From Brienomyrus brachyistius (Eukaryota; Chordata; Actinopteri; Osteoglossiformes; Mormyridae): a stretch of 64,000 nt of DNA. The position numbers and the translations under genes are program-made. Below the pieces are notes generated by a model. It searched no databases. It worked only from the letters and a program-made list of their open reading frames with translations, and had not been told where the DNA came from. The stretch is taken from the NCBI RefSeq assembly GCF_023856365.1, contig NC_064537.1, positions 4,561,732 through 4,625,731 on the forward strand, in the 5' to 3' direction. Shown here one piece after another: positions 48,720 through 60,213 of this stretch (position 1 is its first letter; every line of letters begins with the position of its first letter).

Positions 48720-49778
48720 ATGGAGAATTTTCAGAATTCTGGAATCACCACAGGGATGGAGCCGACACCCAGGGGGGCTTATAACGTGGCACTGATCTTG
48801 GAGAGCACCGGCTGGTTCCCCTGGGCGGAGGAGGGCCTCAGGATACGGCCACTCGGCGTGCTCATGGCTGTCCTCTACCTGCTGGTGTGCGTACTGGGCT
48901 TGGCGGGGAACGGGCTGGTGATGGTGGCCATCCTGAAGCTGGACCACATGAGCACGGCCACTACGGTCTACATCTTTAACCTGGCTCTGGCCGACGGGCT
49001 CTTCATGGTGGGCCTGCCCTTCGTCTCCTTCCAGTACCTCCAGGACCGCTGGCCCTTTGGGGACCTGGCGTGCCGCCTGCTGGTCCTCCTCGATGGCATC
49101 AACCAGTTCACCAGTGTCTTCTGCCTGACCGTCATGAGCGTCGACCGCTGCCTGGCCGCCGCTGACCCGGTCCGCTTCGGCCCGTGGCGCCATCCCAGGC
49201 GGGCCAAGGTGATCAGCCTGCTACTGTGGCCCCTGTCCCTGCTGCCGGTACTCCCCATGGCTCTCCGCTTCTCGGCCGAGGGTGGACAGTGTGGCCCGGA
49301 CCCCCACGAGACCCCCGGGTCCTGGTGGCTGGTCTTCATCACCTGCGCCTTCGTCCTGGGCTTCGCGCTGCCCTTCAGTATCATTGCGGTGTCGTACATG
49401 GTGTTGGCACTCGCTCTGAAGGCCCATGGGGCCCCGGGCCCGGGTGGGCGGCCTCCTGAGAGGCAGGCCACCCGGATGGTGGCGTCGGTGGCAGTAGTGT
49501 TCGCCATCTGCTGGCTTCCCTTCTACGCTGTCAACTTCTACACCCTGCAGCACAGCGACACCGGACTGGCCTTCGATGGCATCTTCCGCGCTGCCGTGCT
49601 GCTGTCCTACGCGTGGAGCTGCACCAACCCCGTCCTGTACGCCTGCTTCTCCGACACCTTCAGGAGGCATTTCTGCACCCTGCTATGCCGCACCGGGGAA
49701 CCGTCGACTTGTGACGCCAACACTGAAGCCTTCGACCTGTGCGATGATGCCAGACTGGCCCAGCTCAGTCCCGTGTAG
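48720..49778 (+). CDS. divergent somatostatin-receptor-like GPCR, 352 aa
   Basis: Class A GPCR in one uninterrupted exon, with good Kozak context (ATCATGG). TM helices lie at about 45-70, 82-104, 115-143, 163-182, 202-232, 252-275 and 288-309. DGINQFTSVFCLTVMSVDR in TM3 is diagnostic of the SSTR2/3/5 clade (SSTR1/4/6 have DAINMFTS). Retained: N64, D92, disulfide C118-C191, pocket Asp D125, CWLPFY (264-269), N272, and NPVLY (303-307). Odd: DRC instead of DRY at 142-144; AADPV for the usual VVHPI; a third loop without the KRKRSERK basic cluster (GRPPERQATRM instead); no N-glycosylation sequon before TM1; and a C-tail ending LSPV, still compatible with a PDZ ligand. Coding GC is very high. It probably signals, if functional, from the plasma membrane. 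Not assignable to sstr2, 3 or 5. M13 is an alternative start. Confidence 0.93.
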   Translation: MENFQNSGITTGMEPTPRGAYNVALILESTGWFPWAEEGLRIRPLGVLMAVLYLLVCVLGLAGNGLVMVAILKLDHMSTATTVYIFNLALADGLFMVGLPFVSFQYLQDRWPFGDLACRLLVLLDGINQFTSVFCLTVMSVDRCLAAADPVRFGPWRHPRRAKVISLLLWPLSLLPVLPMALRFSAEGGQCGPDPHETPGSWWLVFITCAFVLGFALPFSIIAVSYMVLALALKAHGAPGPGGRPPERQATRMVASVAVVFAICWLPFYAVNFYTLQHSDTGLAFDGIFRAAVLLSYAWSCTNPVLYACFSDTFRRHFCTLLCRTGEPSTCDANTEAFDLCDDARLAQLSPV

Positions 49779-49822
49779 CCAGCCCCTGTGTGAGGAGGCA
49801 TCTCCAGTTTGTAATACCTGCG

Positions 49823-49828
49823 ATTAAA
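49823..49828 (+). terminator. possible polyadenylation signal of the SSTR-like gene
   Basis: ATTAAA 45 bp after the stop codon. It is a common variant signal, but context alone does not prove use. Confidence 0.4.
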
Positions 49829-51774
49829 AATTCAGATAGTTTTACTTTAAATATGTGCCTTTGAAAAACTACGTAAGATAAAAGTCGTAACAGCTACAGC
49901 GACCGGCATAAAAATCAGTTTTTGAGCTGTCTAGATAAAGCAGCCCTATTTCGTTTTGCCGCCTGTAATTCGTCTTTCCTTCTCACTTACGCTGCAGCAC
50001 ACGGGCGCCGCACCTCATTAATCGCTCCGCCGTATCTCAATTTGCAGAACGGCGATCAATTATCGGATGCGAGGAACGTAATGCGGACCCCTAGATATGC
50101 CTATTAGGCGGCGGCAAACAACATGCTTTCGGTTTGACTGGGAAATGCTCGCGTAATGAGTATTTTTCTGCGAGTTGCTTTTTCAGGGAATGCGGGGACA
50201 TGCAGATGAGATCCCTGTTTTAACTGGCTGTGCTTAACGCGGCTTTAACCGCAGTACCACAGAGAAATTAAAGTAACCGAGTTGGAACCTGAGATTTTAA
50301 AATGGGATAGTGATGAAATTAAATATTACACACAGCATCGTATTAGAGGGTCCTGATTAATACAGTCGAATTGTAGATGATGTGATTCGATAACGTATTA
50401 ATAAACATAAACCACAGTGAATGCATTTACCCAAATTATTACTCTGGAAAAGTTTATTCCTGTTCATAACTTTTGAATAGGAAATTAACTTTTCTATTAA
50501 CAACCTCTTTTTGTCTCCGTAATGTTTGACTCCCTCCAGTCAAATCCCAGGTGCTTTTAACTTTTACCGGCCGAAGGTCACTCTGCACCTGGGAGTTTGT
50601 GCGGGTCGCATTTTCACGGGCTGGCGGAGACGCGCCGCTCTGTAACCTCCTTTACTTTGGCTGGGACTCGCTAGCACGGCTAGCTGGAGACGTAAATCTT
50701 TCTCTGTGGGCTGATATATATTTCTTTCTTCCGATTACATAGCTCAGGCACTTTAATAGGCATGTGCAGGAGTCATTTAGCGAGTCGGTGGCCTTTTTTA
50801 ATGAAAAAACATCTGATCTCCCACCACCTCAGGTTTCTCAACCTAATATTCGCTTAATAGGTATACGCTCAATCTCAAACGACTTACATTGCTTAATGGT
50901 TTTTCTGGGTCTGTCCCTTTTTTCTGCCGTATGCCACAATAGCGATGCCATCTCTGGCCTTTGATGTGGGTTAAGCTCTTTTGATCACGATGGTACTTTT
51001 CGGGGTTATTGCGTGGTGGCAGGGGGCATTGTGCACGGCTAAAGACTCAAGGACATGGACACATAATCTGGAGGTACCTGGTTAGCTTTTCCGTAAAATA
51101 AAAATAAAAGACAGCAGCAGATGAGCTACATGTGAATAATCGTGGTTCTGGTGTCACTTATTTCTAGTGAACTCCCCTGAGTGTCAGTCCATAACCTCCT
51201 CATTTAGATGAAAGCTGAGAGTACGGATAATAATCTCGTGGCGATCACAGCGCCACATCAACGGCTTTTAAAACCAGCGACAGGCACCAAAAGACTAATG
51301 CAACATAGAACAGAGGCAAGACGTGTCGACAGCCATTACTTGTAGATCTTCTTTCTTTCTAATGCGACTTTTTTTAATACCGCAAGTAAATGAAAGGGAA
51401 GTGCGCGTGAGGAGGTGAGAAAATGATCCCGACGTCTCTAACGAAGTATGGAAACCAAGCAACCGTGCGATCAAAAGAGCGCCATCTCTCTCCATTGTAT
51501 CCATCTTACCAGCCATAGAGGATAAGCATGATCTTTAATTCAGATCATCTCCCGTCGCCTCAGGTTTTTATTCCGTTTTATGCAGCTGATGTAGTTCAGG
51601 GGTAGTGGCGCTGTGTCAGATTATGAAGCTTGTGGTCTTTTATTTTCCACTTATCTCAGTTGACATGCAGCGCAGCAGCTTTTATTCCTGGTGAAAACAC
51701 TAGTGTGGTTTGCAGTTTTCACCTTTAATCAATATACATTTTCCATCTATTTCCTGTAACTGTTTGTCCTATTC

Positions 51775-52065
51775 AGGGTCATGGGTTGGGGGGGAGGGGT
51801 GTTCCAGAGCCTATTGGTGCAAAACAGGGAACGACCCAGGGTGGGGCTCCAGCTCATTGCAAGGTACATTCATACTTCTGGCCAATCGGGCAACTCCAAT
51901 TAACCTCAGAATGTTTTTGGACTGGGGGAGAGGGGACGGACCTGGGGGAAACCCCACAATGACGCAGGCAGAACATGCAAACTCCACACACACAGCCATG
52001 GCAGCAATTCAAACCCTGGTTCAAGAGGTGTGAGGCAACAGTGCTGAACAATGCACCAATGGCAA
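51775..52065 (-). repeat. SINE-like interspersed repeat, copy C
   Basis: Inverse of copies A and B (18122, 25568): AACTCCAATTAACCTCAGAA, CATGCAAACTCCACACACAC and AAACCCTGGTTCAAGAGGTG. More diverged than A and B. Confidence 0.75.
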
Positions 52066-52564
52066 TACTGCATATCTTTTAAATTAGTGAATCAACAAAT
52101 CAACAATTGTTATGGAGCATTCACCAACAAACATGTAATTTCCCAATCTGATTCTTGTTTATCCTTCACTGTCTAGTTTAAATAATCTTTAGCCATCAGG
52201 TGATAACCATTACCTCATCCTGATAACCATTACCTCATCGAGACTCAGGTAATATGACCCATCCCACCTACCAACAGCCCCCATACTGAAAGACTTTGTG
52301 CAGTCATGAGCTACAAATGTTGTATAATGGCAGAAGTTTTTGGCTCGAAAAATAATGAGATAATCGCCTATGCAGCCAAAGGAGCATTTTAGCTGTAAAT
52401 GTAGAGGGAATCATGGTGAACCATTGTATCGGAAATGTCTAGACAATTTAAATCACAGATTTTTTTGTTTTAGTGAAGCATTTTGAAATGATGGGAAAGT
52501 AAAAGAAAAAGAGAATCAAACTACACTCACTCATCACGCCCATGAGAGTGTGTACGGTTTAGTG

Positions 52565-52710
52565 TTTTTGGATGTTGTGCCTGTGAGCAGATGGTTGCTG
52601 GTTTGAATCCCATCGTTATCCGAGTGATTTCACTGTCTTGATTTCACGAATCTTGATCAGGGCCCTTACTCCCCTGTCTGCTCCCACGATTACCCTACAT
52701 TCTCGATTAT
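52565..52710 (+). repeat. tRNA-derived SINE fragment
   Basis: GTGCCTGTGAGCAGATGGTTG then B-box-like TGGTTTGAATCCC, with the body GATCAGGGCCCTTACTCCCC. A further TTTGCCCATTTGACA-like tail segment follows to about 52800. Confidence 0.5.
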
Positions 52711-52982
52711 GTCTTTGGGATAAAAAGTGAAAGTGATCAGTTGTCATCACTGACACACCACAACAAAATGTGTCCTCTGCATTTAGCCCATATGTCAAAT
52801 AGCAGGGGGGGGGTCAGAGCTTAGGCGCGGTACTCTACAGGACAGGGATTCAAACCAACATCCTTTTGATTACCAGAAGCAAAATGGATAGGCACACATC
52901 TCTGTGTTAAGGCATAATGTCAACAGCGAGGGTCTTACGGCCAGCATGTGGTGATGTATGCTACGCCCTCCCGGTGCAGAAG

Positions 52983-53035
52983 CCAGCCACGCTCCATCCA
53001 CGCTCCATCCTCGCTCCATCCACGCTCCATCCACT
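52983..53035. repeat. 12-bp tandem repeat, 4 copies
   Basis: CGCTCCATCCAC/CGCTCCATCCTC units. Confidence 0.88.
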
Positions 53036-54099
53036 CTGCCCCGGGAACTGCCGGGAGCCCACAGAGTCAGCAGACACCAGGCAGCAGGTTCACCGCAGAA
53101 GGGACGCCATTTGAGTTGTGCTTAACCCACATTGCAAGACGCGTACAGATGTTCAATGGGTCGTGTCCCTTAGAGTGTGCGCTTTGGAATGGAGTCGATC
53201 CCTTTCAAAACCTTTTAAAACACATACAAGCCACACAGACCTCCAGTGAGAGGCAAACAATGAGGCACAGCCATCCAGCTACGGTAAGTCTAAACAGGCA
53301 CATTGGAAAAAGCCTCTTAGAGGAGCAAAACGTTTTTAACAATAAGCTGAGAATGCTTCTGAAAAGTGCTACAGACACGCGACCTGCCAGCTGCCACAGA
53401 AGGCCATGATACTAGCCATCTCAGCATTATTCTGTTGTGGCAATTTATAATCTGGGCACTTCTATATCTACATCTTATGGGAAGCTGTTTGCTCTAGCCT
53501 TTCTGTATCTATGTTTTCTTGCTGCTGTGGAAAGAGAGAGAGGGTGACTGAATGGGCCTGTTCTGGGTGGGGGGAAGAGGGGAGGTGTCTGATATATGGC
53601 TCAAGTACAACCCTACTCCCTTCAGAGGTGACCAGAACACTGATGCATGGGTCCAAGGACACAGCGGCTTGGTATTTACCTGAGAACAGGTGCGGTTCAT
53701 CGGAAGCCAGGTAGGATAGAAAACCTACTGGACGGTAGCTCTCCAGGAGCGGAGCTGGAGATACCTGTTGTCAGGTAAGTTCTGGCACCTTCATGGTTCC
53801 TATTTAAAGGGCATGATATTAACTCTAGATCAGTGGCACGAGGCTAACCTGGGTGCAATGGGGCCGGCACACCTGCGAATATACAAACGCAAATTACTGT
53901 CCCATGGAAAGTATAAAAGAGGAAGGAGCGGCTTCATAGCGCCTCCTGCTGGTCTTCAGCGGCTCCGCAGGTTCTACACTCCGAGGACTATTTACAGGTG
54001 ATTTTCTGAACTCTCAGCCCAGGTGTACAAAAAGTTCACAAGTATGCGAAGCCAGTCAATCATTTCTAACCTTGGAAATGGCCCAACACGGGCTGATAA

Positions 54100-54370
54100 T
54101 ATCAAAAATCGGCTTCATGCTGATTTTCTAATCCTCACACGAGACAGGGGACACCATAGATAGGGCACCATGCTGGCACGTTTAATCACACTACAGGCAA
54201 TTCACAGACACCGATTCTCCTAGTGCATGTACCTGAGAGAACCTTGGGGAAGCCCATGCAGACACGGGGAGAAAATGGGAACCCCTTCCATCAGAGAGCC
54301 AGAGCGGGAATCGAACCCAAAACCCAGCGGGAGGAGGGCTCACATCTGAGCTCTTAGCCTTAGCACTTAA
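54100..54370 (-). repeat. SINE-like interspersed repeat, decayed copy
   Basis: Inverse orientation: ACCTTGGGGAAGCCCATGCA and GGGAATCGAACCCAAAACCC correspond to the middle and B-box ends of the repeat family. Confidence 0.55.
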
Positions 54371-56439
54371 CACTCCTCGGTCTGGATGTAGAAGCCTGCG
54401 ATTGTCAGAAAAATCACGTCACGGCGGTACAGCCGTGAGAGACCGGCGCAGTGCATGCGCTGCCTTGCAAATGAGTCGCATCGCATGCGACCTTGATGAT
54501 AATCTGCAGCCACATGCTGGCGAGGCCTCCAAATCAAGGGTGATTGGCGTTATACTTTTTCACTGATTTGTGCGATTGTTCAGCTGTTTTAATTTACATC
54601 TCAGTATAGGAATTCCTGTCATTAAGGAAGAACAGGCATTTATTTGCATTAAATTATTAGTGCTACTCAGTGGTTTAGAACATATTGTGTTGTACCTAAA
54701 TCCAACATCTAACTACTTATCCTACATTTTGGTTACATGGTCCCATGCACCAATGTAAGTTGCTAACATAGTTAGTAACAATGCTTTTGAGAAGCGCCCC
54801 CAGGTCAGGGTAATGGGGGACTCAGTCCGGGTCATGCACACACTTCAAACAATTTAGGAATGGAGCTATACCCTCCCTGTCGGTCCTTCAGCTCTGAGAG
54901 GAAAGTTGGTGATATGGGGAGAACATGCATGCAGCATTTGTGTGTTTTCATTCAATTTAATTAAAATCACATACTCCTAATAACCCCCCCCCCCCCCCCC
55001 AATACATTTTTAGTGACGCTCCTGTTTTGAAACCAGTTGCAGTTCTTTGTAAATTAATATTGAAACGTAGAATGTTAACAGTCAATCTTTGACATAATCA
55101 TGGGCATCGCAGCCATTAAATCTGAGGGGGACGTGTGTCCTCACATTTCATGATTATTCCTTTGGACCCCCCCACATTTGTCATAAAATATTAGTTTTAA
55201 GCCAATGTGTCCCTCCCACATTCAATATGCTTCTGCCGCCCCGGGATATAATAGTTCTATATCTTACTCTAAAATGACTCTTTGGAGGACTTCAGCTGAA
55301 CTCTGCTCTGCAAGCGTCATCCATTGCATCATTTACTGGAAATTCATTATAAGTACAGCATAGCCTCACTAAGGCTGGTCGACAGCTGTATGCTTGCGAT
55401 GATGTGCCTCACTTGTAGATCGGTTTGGGTAAAATTATAAATCCGCCCCTTCTACATCTGGTGTATCACATTAACTTTTCTGTGACAGTCATTTGTAAGA
55501 AAACAAAATGTAATTAAAAGGGTATCGTGCAGACGGAGCTGTTGCTCAAACATTACTACACATTCAGTCTAGGATCAGGACGGCTGAAGATCCGGTGTCG
55601 CGGATCAAGAGCGCGTGGATCAGTCACTCTTCCATCTCGAGGCTGCGTCCTTGTCGCTGCTGCGGGGATTCGCTCCTATATGCGCTTTAGCAGACCTTGC
55701 CTTGACGTTTCTAATGACTCTCAGCTTTCATTCCTCTTCAAAACAAACAAACAAAAAAAAAAAAACAGTATGTCAGACAACACATATTGTAATTTATAAG
55801 AGAAATGTTTTTAATCCAAGCTGACACAAAGTGGAATAAAGTAAACATCTAGACATTCTGTACAATTTGTAGGAGAAGGCATTTTGAAAACTTTAATAAG
55901 TTGCCGTTCTTCCATGTAAGTCCATTGGGACGTCTAAGCGTGCGGAGTTCTGTCCTGTCTCTAAGCTATTATGTTTAACGTTGGTTTTGGGAATGCAGTG
56001 TCCGTAGACTGTACGGTACATCTTTGGCGTAATTTTCATTAATTTGTTGCGCACATATTTCAAAGAAGTGAAACAGTAGCAGGTTTTCTGCAAAGCTTGT
56101 TCGTCGCAAACATTTGCGATCATTTTAAATGGTAAGGTATTATAGCAACCCCTAGAATAAGACTGCAAGCAGAACCTACGCCCTTGAATCCGTGAGAAGA
56201 CTGTTGAGTCAATCAAGGCTGCGTCGCTAGATGTCATCGGTAGCAAATAGATTTGGGAAAGTTGGGTATCGACACTGACCTCCAAAACGCCCCGGCCTCA
56301 TAGGCACGTGCAGAATGAACCGCGGAGTCACGAAGTAGGATAGGATACGATTGGACAGCGGATCTCCAGCTCCAGATCAGCTCCAGATCCCCCATCTGCT
56401 TAAAGAGCAAATGGAAATATCACCCGGGACTACGAAGCT

Positions 56440-56775
56440 CTCTCACCTCTTATAACTGTAGCCGGTGTTTTTGAGTATAAGCAGAAGACCGTGGGTCAGG
56501 CAGATCACGCCAGCAGCACTTGCCTGCGTGTTGACTGCACAGCCTCTTTGTCATAAGCGACCTGCAGGCGCACGGTTCGTTTGCGGACTGCATGGGCAGC
56601 GCTGCGGGCGCATCTCCCGGTAGAAGCTCCTGCACTACCGCAGATCCACCGGGCAGCACGCTGGCCTCCATCCGGATTTTTCCCGTGGATACACAGCAGC
56701 GTTGATCAACTTTTACCCAGTATATGCCTCTCAAAGCGGGTTTGGAGTGCAGTTAAAGTTTTATTATAACTGAAG
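56440..56775 (+). promoter_or_regulatory. sstr2: putative sstr2 5' noncoding exon and promoter
   Basis: A GC-rich block ends in a strong splice donor (CTGAAG then GTAAGA at 56776). It would splice to the acceptor TTGTTTTCTAG at 60117, just upstream of sstr2. TATA-like motifs (CTTATAACT at about 56448, GAGTATAAGC at about 56471) lie at its left. A 5' noncoding exon is a reported feature of SSTR2 genes. The exon start is not defined, and no CDS in it is supported. Confidence 0.5.
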
Positions 56776-59094
56776 GTAAGACGTGCAATAATCTTCTCTG
56801 TTAAATTAGCGTATTCCGTGTACAAATAAATGCGATATTCCTGTATGACAATAATTGGTTAATACTGAAACTGGTTTATTTGGACATACGTCCATTTGCT
56901 TAATTAATAATTCCTTTATTTGTTGCACGTAAACTCCATTTGCAACAATGTTTTAACGGAGTATAATGTTCAGTTTGGGGGGGATCTATACGATCTATCT
57001 AATGCCGTCTCACGTTTAGTTTAGCCACTGCCAGTGTCGTTAATTATAGTTTTACTCCATTTATTTGTTGCCAAGAAACTGCAGATGCCACATCCTCCTG
57101 TCATACGTTAACTGCGGCGATTCTTACTTAATCCCTAAATAATATTATACGTTGAACCTTAAAAAACCCGTACAACGACAGAAGTTAGAACTTAGAATCT
57201 TTTCATGCTTTAGAAATTATGACTGAGACGTCCAAAATATCTCCCACCGCAAACCTTTGCTGTAAAATGTAATAAAATAGAAAAATTATATGGAAAAATA
57301 GACGCCAAAATCCAGCCTGTGATCGACTGTCCGTAAATCTGCGTCTTGGATCTGCATTCAGTTCTGAGACAGGATTAAATATGTGTATTTTTATGGCTTT
57401 ATATGTTTAGACACTAATTTTACACTGGGCATAGGATCTCCATAATACGTAGCATTACTTGACCAAAGTGCAGTTTTAAGTAGATCGTATTATCGATCCG
57501 GTCGTGTTTTGGTTCGTGCTCGTTAGGTTTCGCATGATCACGGGCCATCTCTAAAGTTTCAAGCGCTTGACGATCCATCATTTTTTAGCTTTTCAACAAA
57601 CGACCTGGTATAATGCTCATAAATATTTAAAAGCCATTCTATTAAAACTCCGCGTACCCAGTGAACTGCTTTCGATAGGTTAGAATGTACGTATGTACAT
57701 CCATCCACCGTGCAGAAAGCAGCGGCGCACGCCGGATAGGACTGCACCGTATGGGTTTCCACTAGGAACAAAATTAACGCATTCTCTGGTGTTCCTTCAC
57801 GCCTGTGCAATAAAAAATAACCATAATAAACTCTGTAGTATAAAAGCTATTTTTCTGAGCCAGCAGTTGTCATTGCATTTTATTATTGGAAAATGTTATA
57901 TGACAAACATATATCTTTAGTTCCGTCCTGTATTCCTGCGAGTGGAGGACCTGAGATTAGGGTCGCTGCGATGTATCGTCCCAGTACTCACTGACAAGCT
58001 TTGTATGAAAAACAACAGGAATTCACATGCGTCGTGGCCAAAAGGTGTGTTTCCGTTCGCCTTCTGCACAAAGCGCGTGAAATCCCGCGGTTGTAGCCCA
58101 CGTTAATGCATATTTATTTGCTTGTGCAGAAACGGGGAAAGCATCCGCTCTAGTACAAACAGGCTTCGCTGTTCATTTACACCGGGTCCTGTTTCAACAG
58201 AAGGCGCTAGAGAAATATTTGCCCTGTCCAGCGTCGCCGGAGCGCAGCTCCGGTCTAAAGGGAGCGGACACCGGCGGACCTCACACCGCCTCATGCAGGT
58301 CTTCTCTGCAGTGCATTAATAAGGCGTGGAAAACCTCCATACACAAATTTATCTTTGCTCTGTTGTAACGGTAAAGAGAAAAAAAAAACAGTTCTGGAAA
58401 CTTTACAATATTAACGATGAACGGATTTAAAATGAATATAAAAGTCTTCTTGTTCATCCCGAAAAAAGATGTTTATGAATGATGGATCAACTGTTTATAA
58501 GTGACAGACTAGAGGAACGTAACAATGTTTACATATTGGCTCTACTACGAAAGATAACGATTTATCGTCGTAAAGTTAAGTGGACGCTGGTGATTGCTCA
58601 CTGCATTTCGGAGTCCATCGCGTTTTAAATTCGTGCATTTAGGTTAAAAGGGTAGAAAAATGGCTTTTCGAGGTGCCCCTCGCGACACTTCACGAGACAC
58701 CCAGTCATTAATAGACACTGACGCGACCAGCAATTTCTTTCCTCATTAACTTGCGCGTGCACCGGCTACTGGATGCCGCTGTAACTCCAGGAAGAAACGA
58801 AAGGACTTCAATAAGATCAATTACATACTTAATGCTGTCATCAGAATGGCGTGAAACATCAACAGGCGGTAGGCGGCTACGTGGAACTGGCACAGCGAGA
58901 CCAGAGAAGGTACTAAATGTCCGTCAAGCTGCGATGTGCAGGTTTGTTAACATCGAAAACATAGACACAAACTTCGAACACTGACCTGACTGAACGTCCA
59001 AAATGAAGGACCTGATTTTGCTGATCAAAAAAATAAAACAAAAAATAGCTCAGTTACACAAGTTCGGAGGCAGAAAGGATAAATAAATGTCTTA

Positions 59095-59205
59095 CGCAGG
59101 GTGAAAGGAGTCTGGAGCCAATCCTGAAAGTTACAGGTACAAGGCAAGGAACAACTCGGGATGGGGCACCAACCCATCAATGGGATGAATAACCAAAACT
59201 GTGGA
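59095..59205 (-). repeat. tail of the SINE-like repeat family
   Basis: GGCAAGGAACAACTCGGGAT and GGGGCACCAACCCATCAATG correspond, inverted, to the 3' part of copies A and B. Confidence 0.6.
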
Positions 59206-59414
59206 ATAATATAGAAACTTAGAGGAAGTAGGACAATTTTTAAGACTAATATACCTCCTGTTTTGTCTGAGGCGAAAATCAGAAGTTCAAGTGTGTACTT
59301 TCTGGGGACATCATTAAACATTTAGGGGTCATACTCTGAAAGTTATAAAGTTTATACATAAAATCCTCTGCAGTTTTGTTTATCACTGTGTTCAGTACAT
59401 CTGTGGTTCTCATG

Positions 59415-59615
59415 CTTGGTGTGCAGCTCAGTAGGTTTGGGAGTAATGTGCATATCTGGAAGATTGTGGGTTCAAATCCCATGCTTGACAGAAAAGCCAT
59501 AGATAGCATCATTGGACCCTTGACCCTCGTTGGCCCGGAGGTGCGGTCTGACCCTGTCCTCTGCTCATCACTTGCACATCGCTTTGGGCAAAAGCGTCTG
59601 CTCAATAACGTGATG
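59415..59615 (+). repeat. tRNA-derived SINE
   Basis: A-box-like GTGCAGCTCAGTAGGTTTGG, B box GGGTTCAAATCCC, and the typical end GGGCAAAAGCGTCTGCTCAA. Well preserved. Confidence 0.75.
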
Positions 59616-60117
59616 TAACTTAATGGGGACCCGTGGACAAGCACCTGAGAGACTAGGTCACCATCTGCCAGGGCTGCAGACCTCCTGTTTTATTCTGTGC
59701 GGTGGGGCGTGTTTCCTATAGTGTGAGGTCAGCCTCTGGGTATAAAAACAAATCAGTCTAAATGATGAGGTCTCTGAATCATCCTAGTGATGTCGAACAC
59801 GCCCAGGGTCATGTGGTGTAGCTGCTGATCTGCTTGCAGAAGCGATTGGGGAGAGTGTGTTGTTTTCACTGGAAACAGACACTACAACACTATCACTGAG
59901 ATGCCAGTGACTGTCTATTAAAGGAAGGGGTGTGATATTAAACATCTATATTGAAACTATAATTTTTAAATTCTTATGAGCACTTTTGTCAGTGTGGCGC
60001 TTGTTGGGACAGTACAAGAGAAACCACAGGCAAACACAGCACGTGTTTGTTCAGATGACATGCGATTGTGGACATTAATTAAAAGAAAACCCCTGTTATC
60101 GCTTTGTTGTTTTCTAG

Positions 60118-60213
60118 AAGCTACACCAAGCAACATGGTGACGGCCTGAGACAACGTCCCGATGGATCCGTGGAGCCTGTTGCCCCCCCCTCCCTAACCT
60201 GTCCGAACCCCTA
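60118..60213 (+). promoter_or_regulatory. sstr2: sstr2 leader with two short upstream ORFs
   Basis: Follows the acceptor at 60116-60117. The first upstream ORF is ATG GTG ACG GCC TGA (60135-60149). The second starts at 60162, reads [11 protein letters not shown] and stops at 60197. The second one crosses a run of eight C (60183-60190); with one C fewer it would run in frame into the receptor CDS, so it may be the true start instead of an upstream ORF. Confidence 0.55.

Larger units (their letters stand above)
49829..56439. other. intergenic between the two receptor genes
   Basis: AT-richer sequence with no recognised gene. It holds a minus-strand SINE-like repeat (51775-52065), SINE pieces (52565-52870), a 12-bp CGCTCCATCCAC repeat (52983-53035), another decayed SINE-like copy (54100-54370), and a poly(C) tract near 54984. 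Confidence 0.75.
56776..60117 (+). other. putative sstr2 intron 1
   Basis: About 3.3 kb between the proposed donor and acceptor. It includes a repeat tail on the minus strand (59095-59205) and a tRNA-type SINE (59415-59615). The stretch 56.8-59.0 kb shows no repeat that I recognise. Confidence 0.5.

Noticed and set aside
48654..49670. Long open frames antisense and in alternative frames of the SSTR-like gene
   Set aside because: GC-rich shadow frames; only the 48720 frame shows protein-family motifs.
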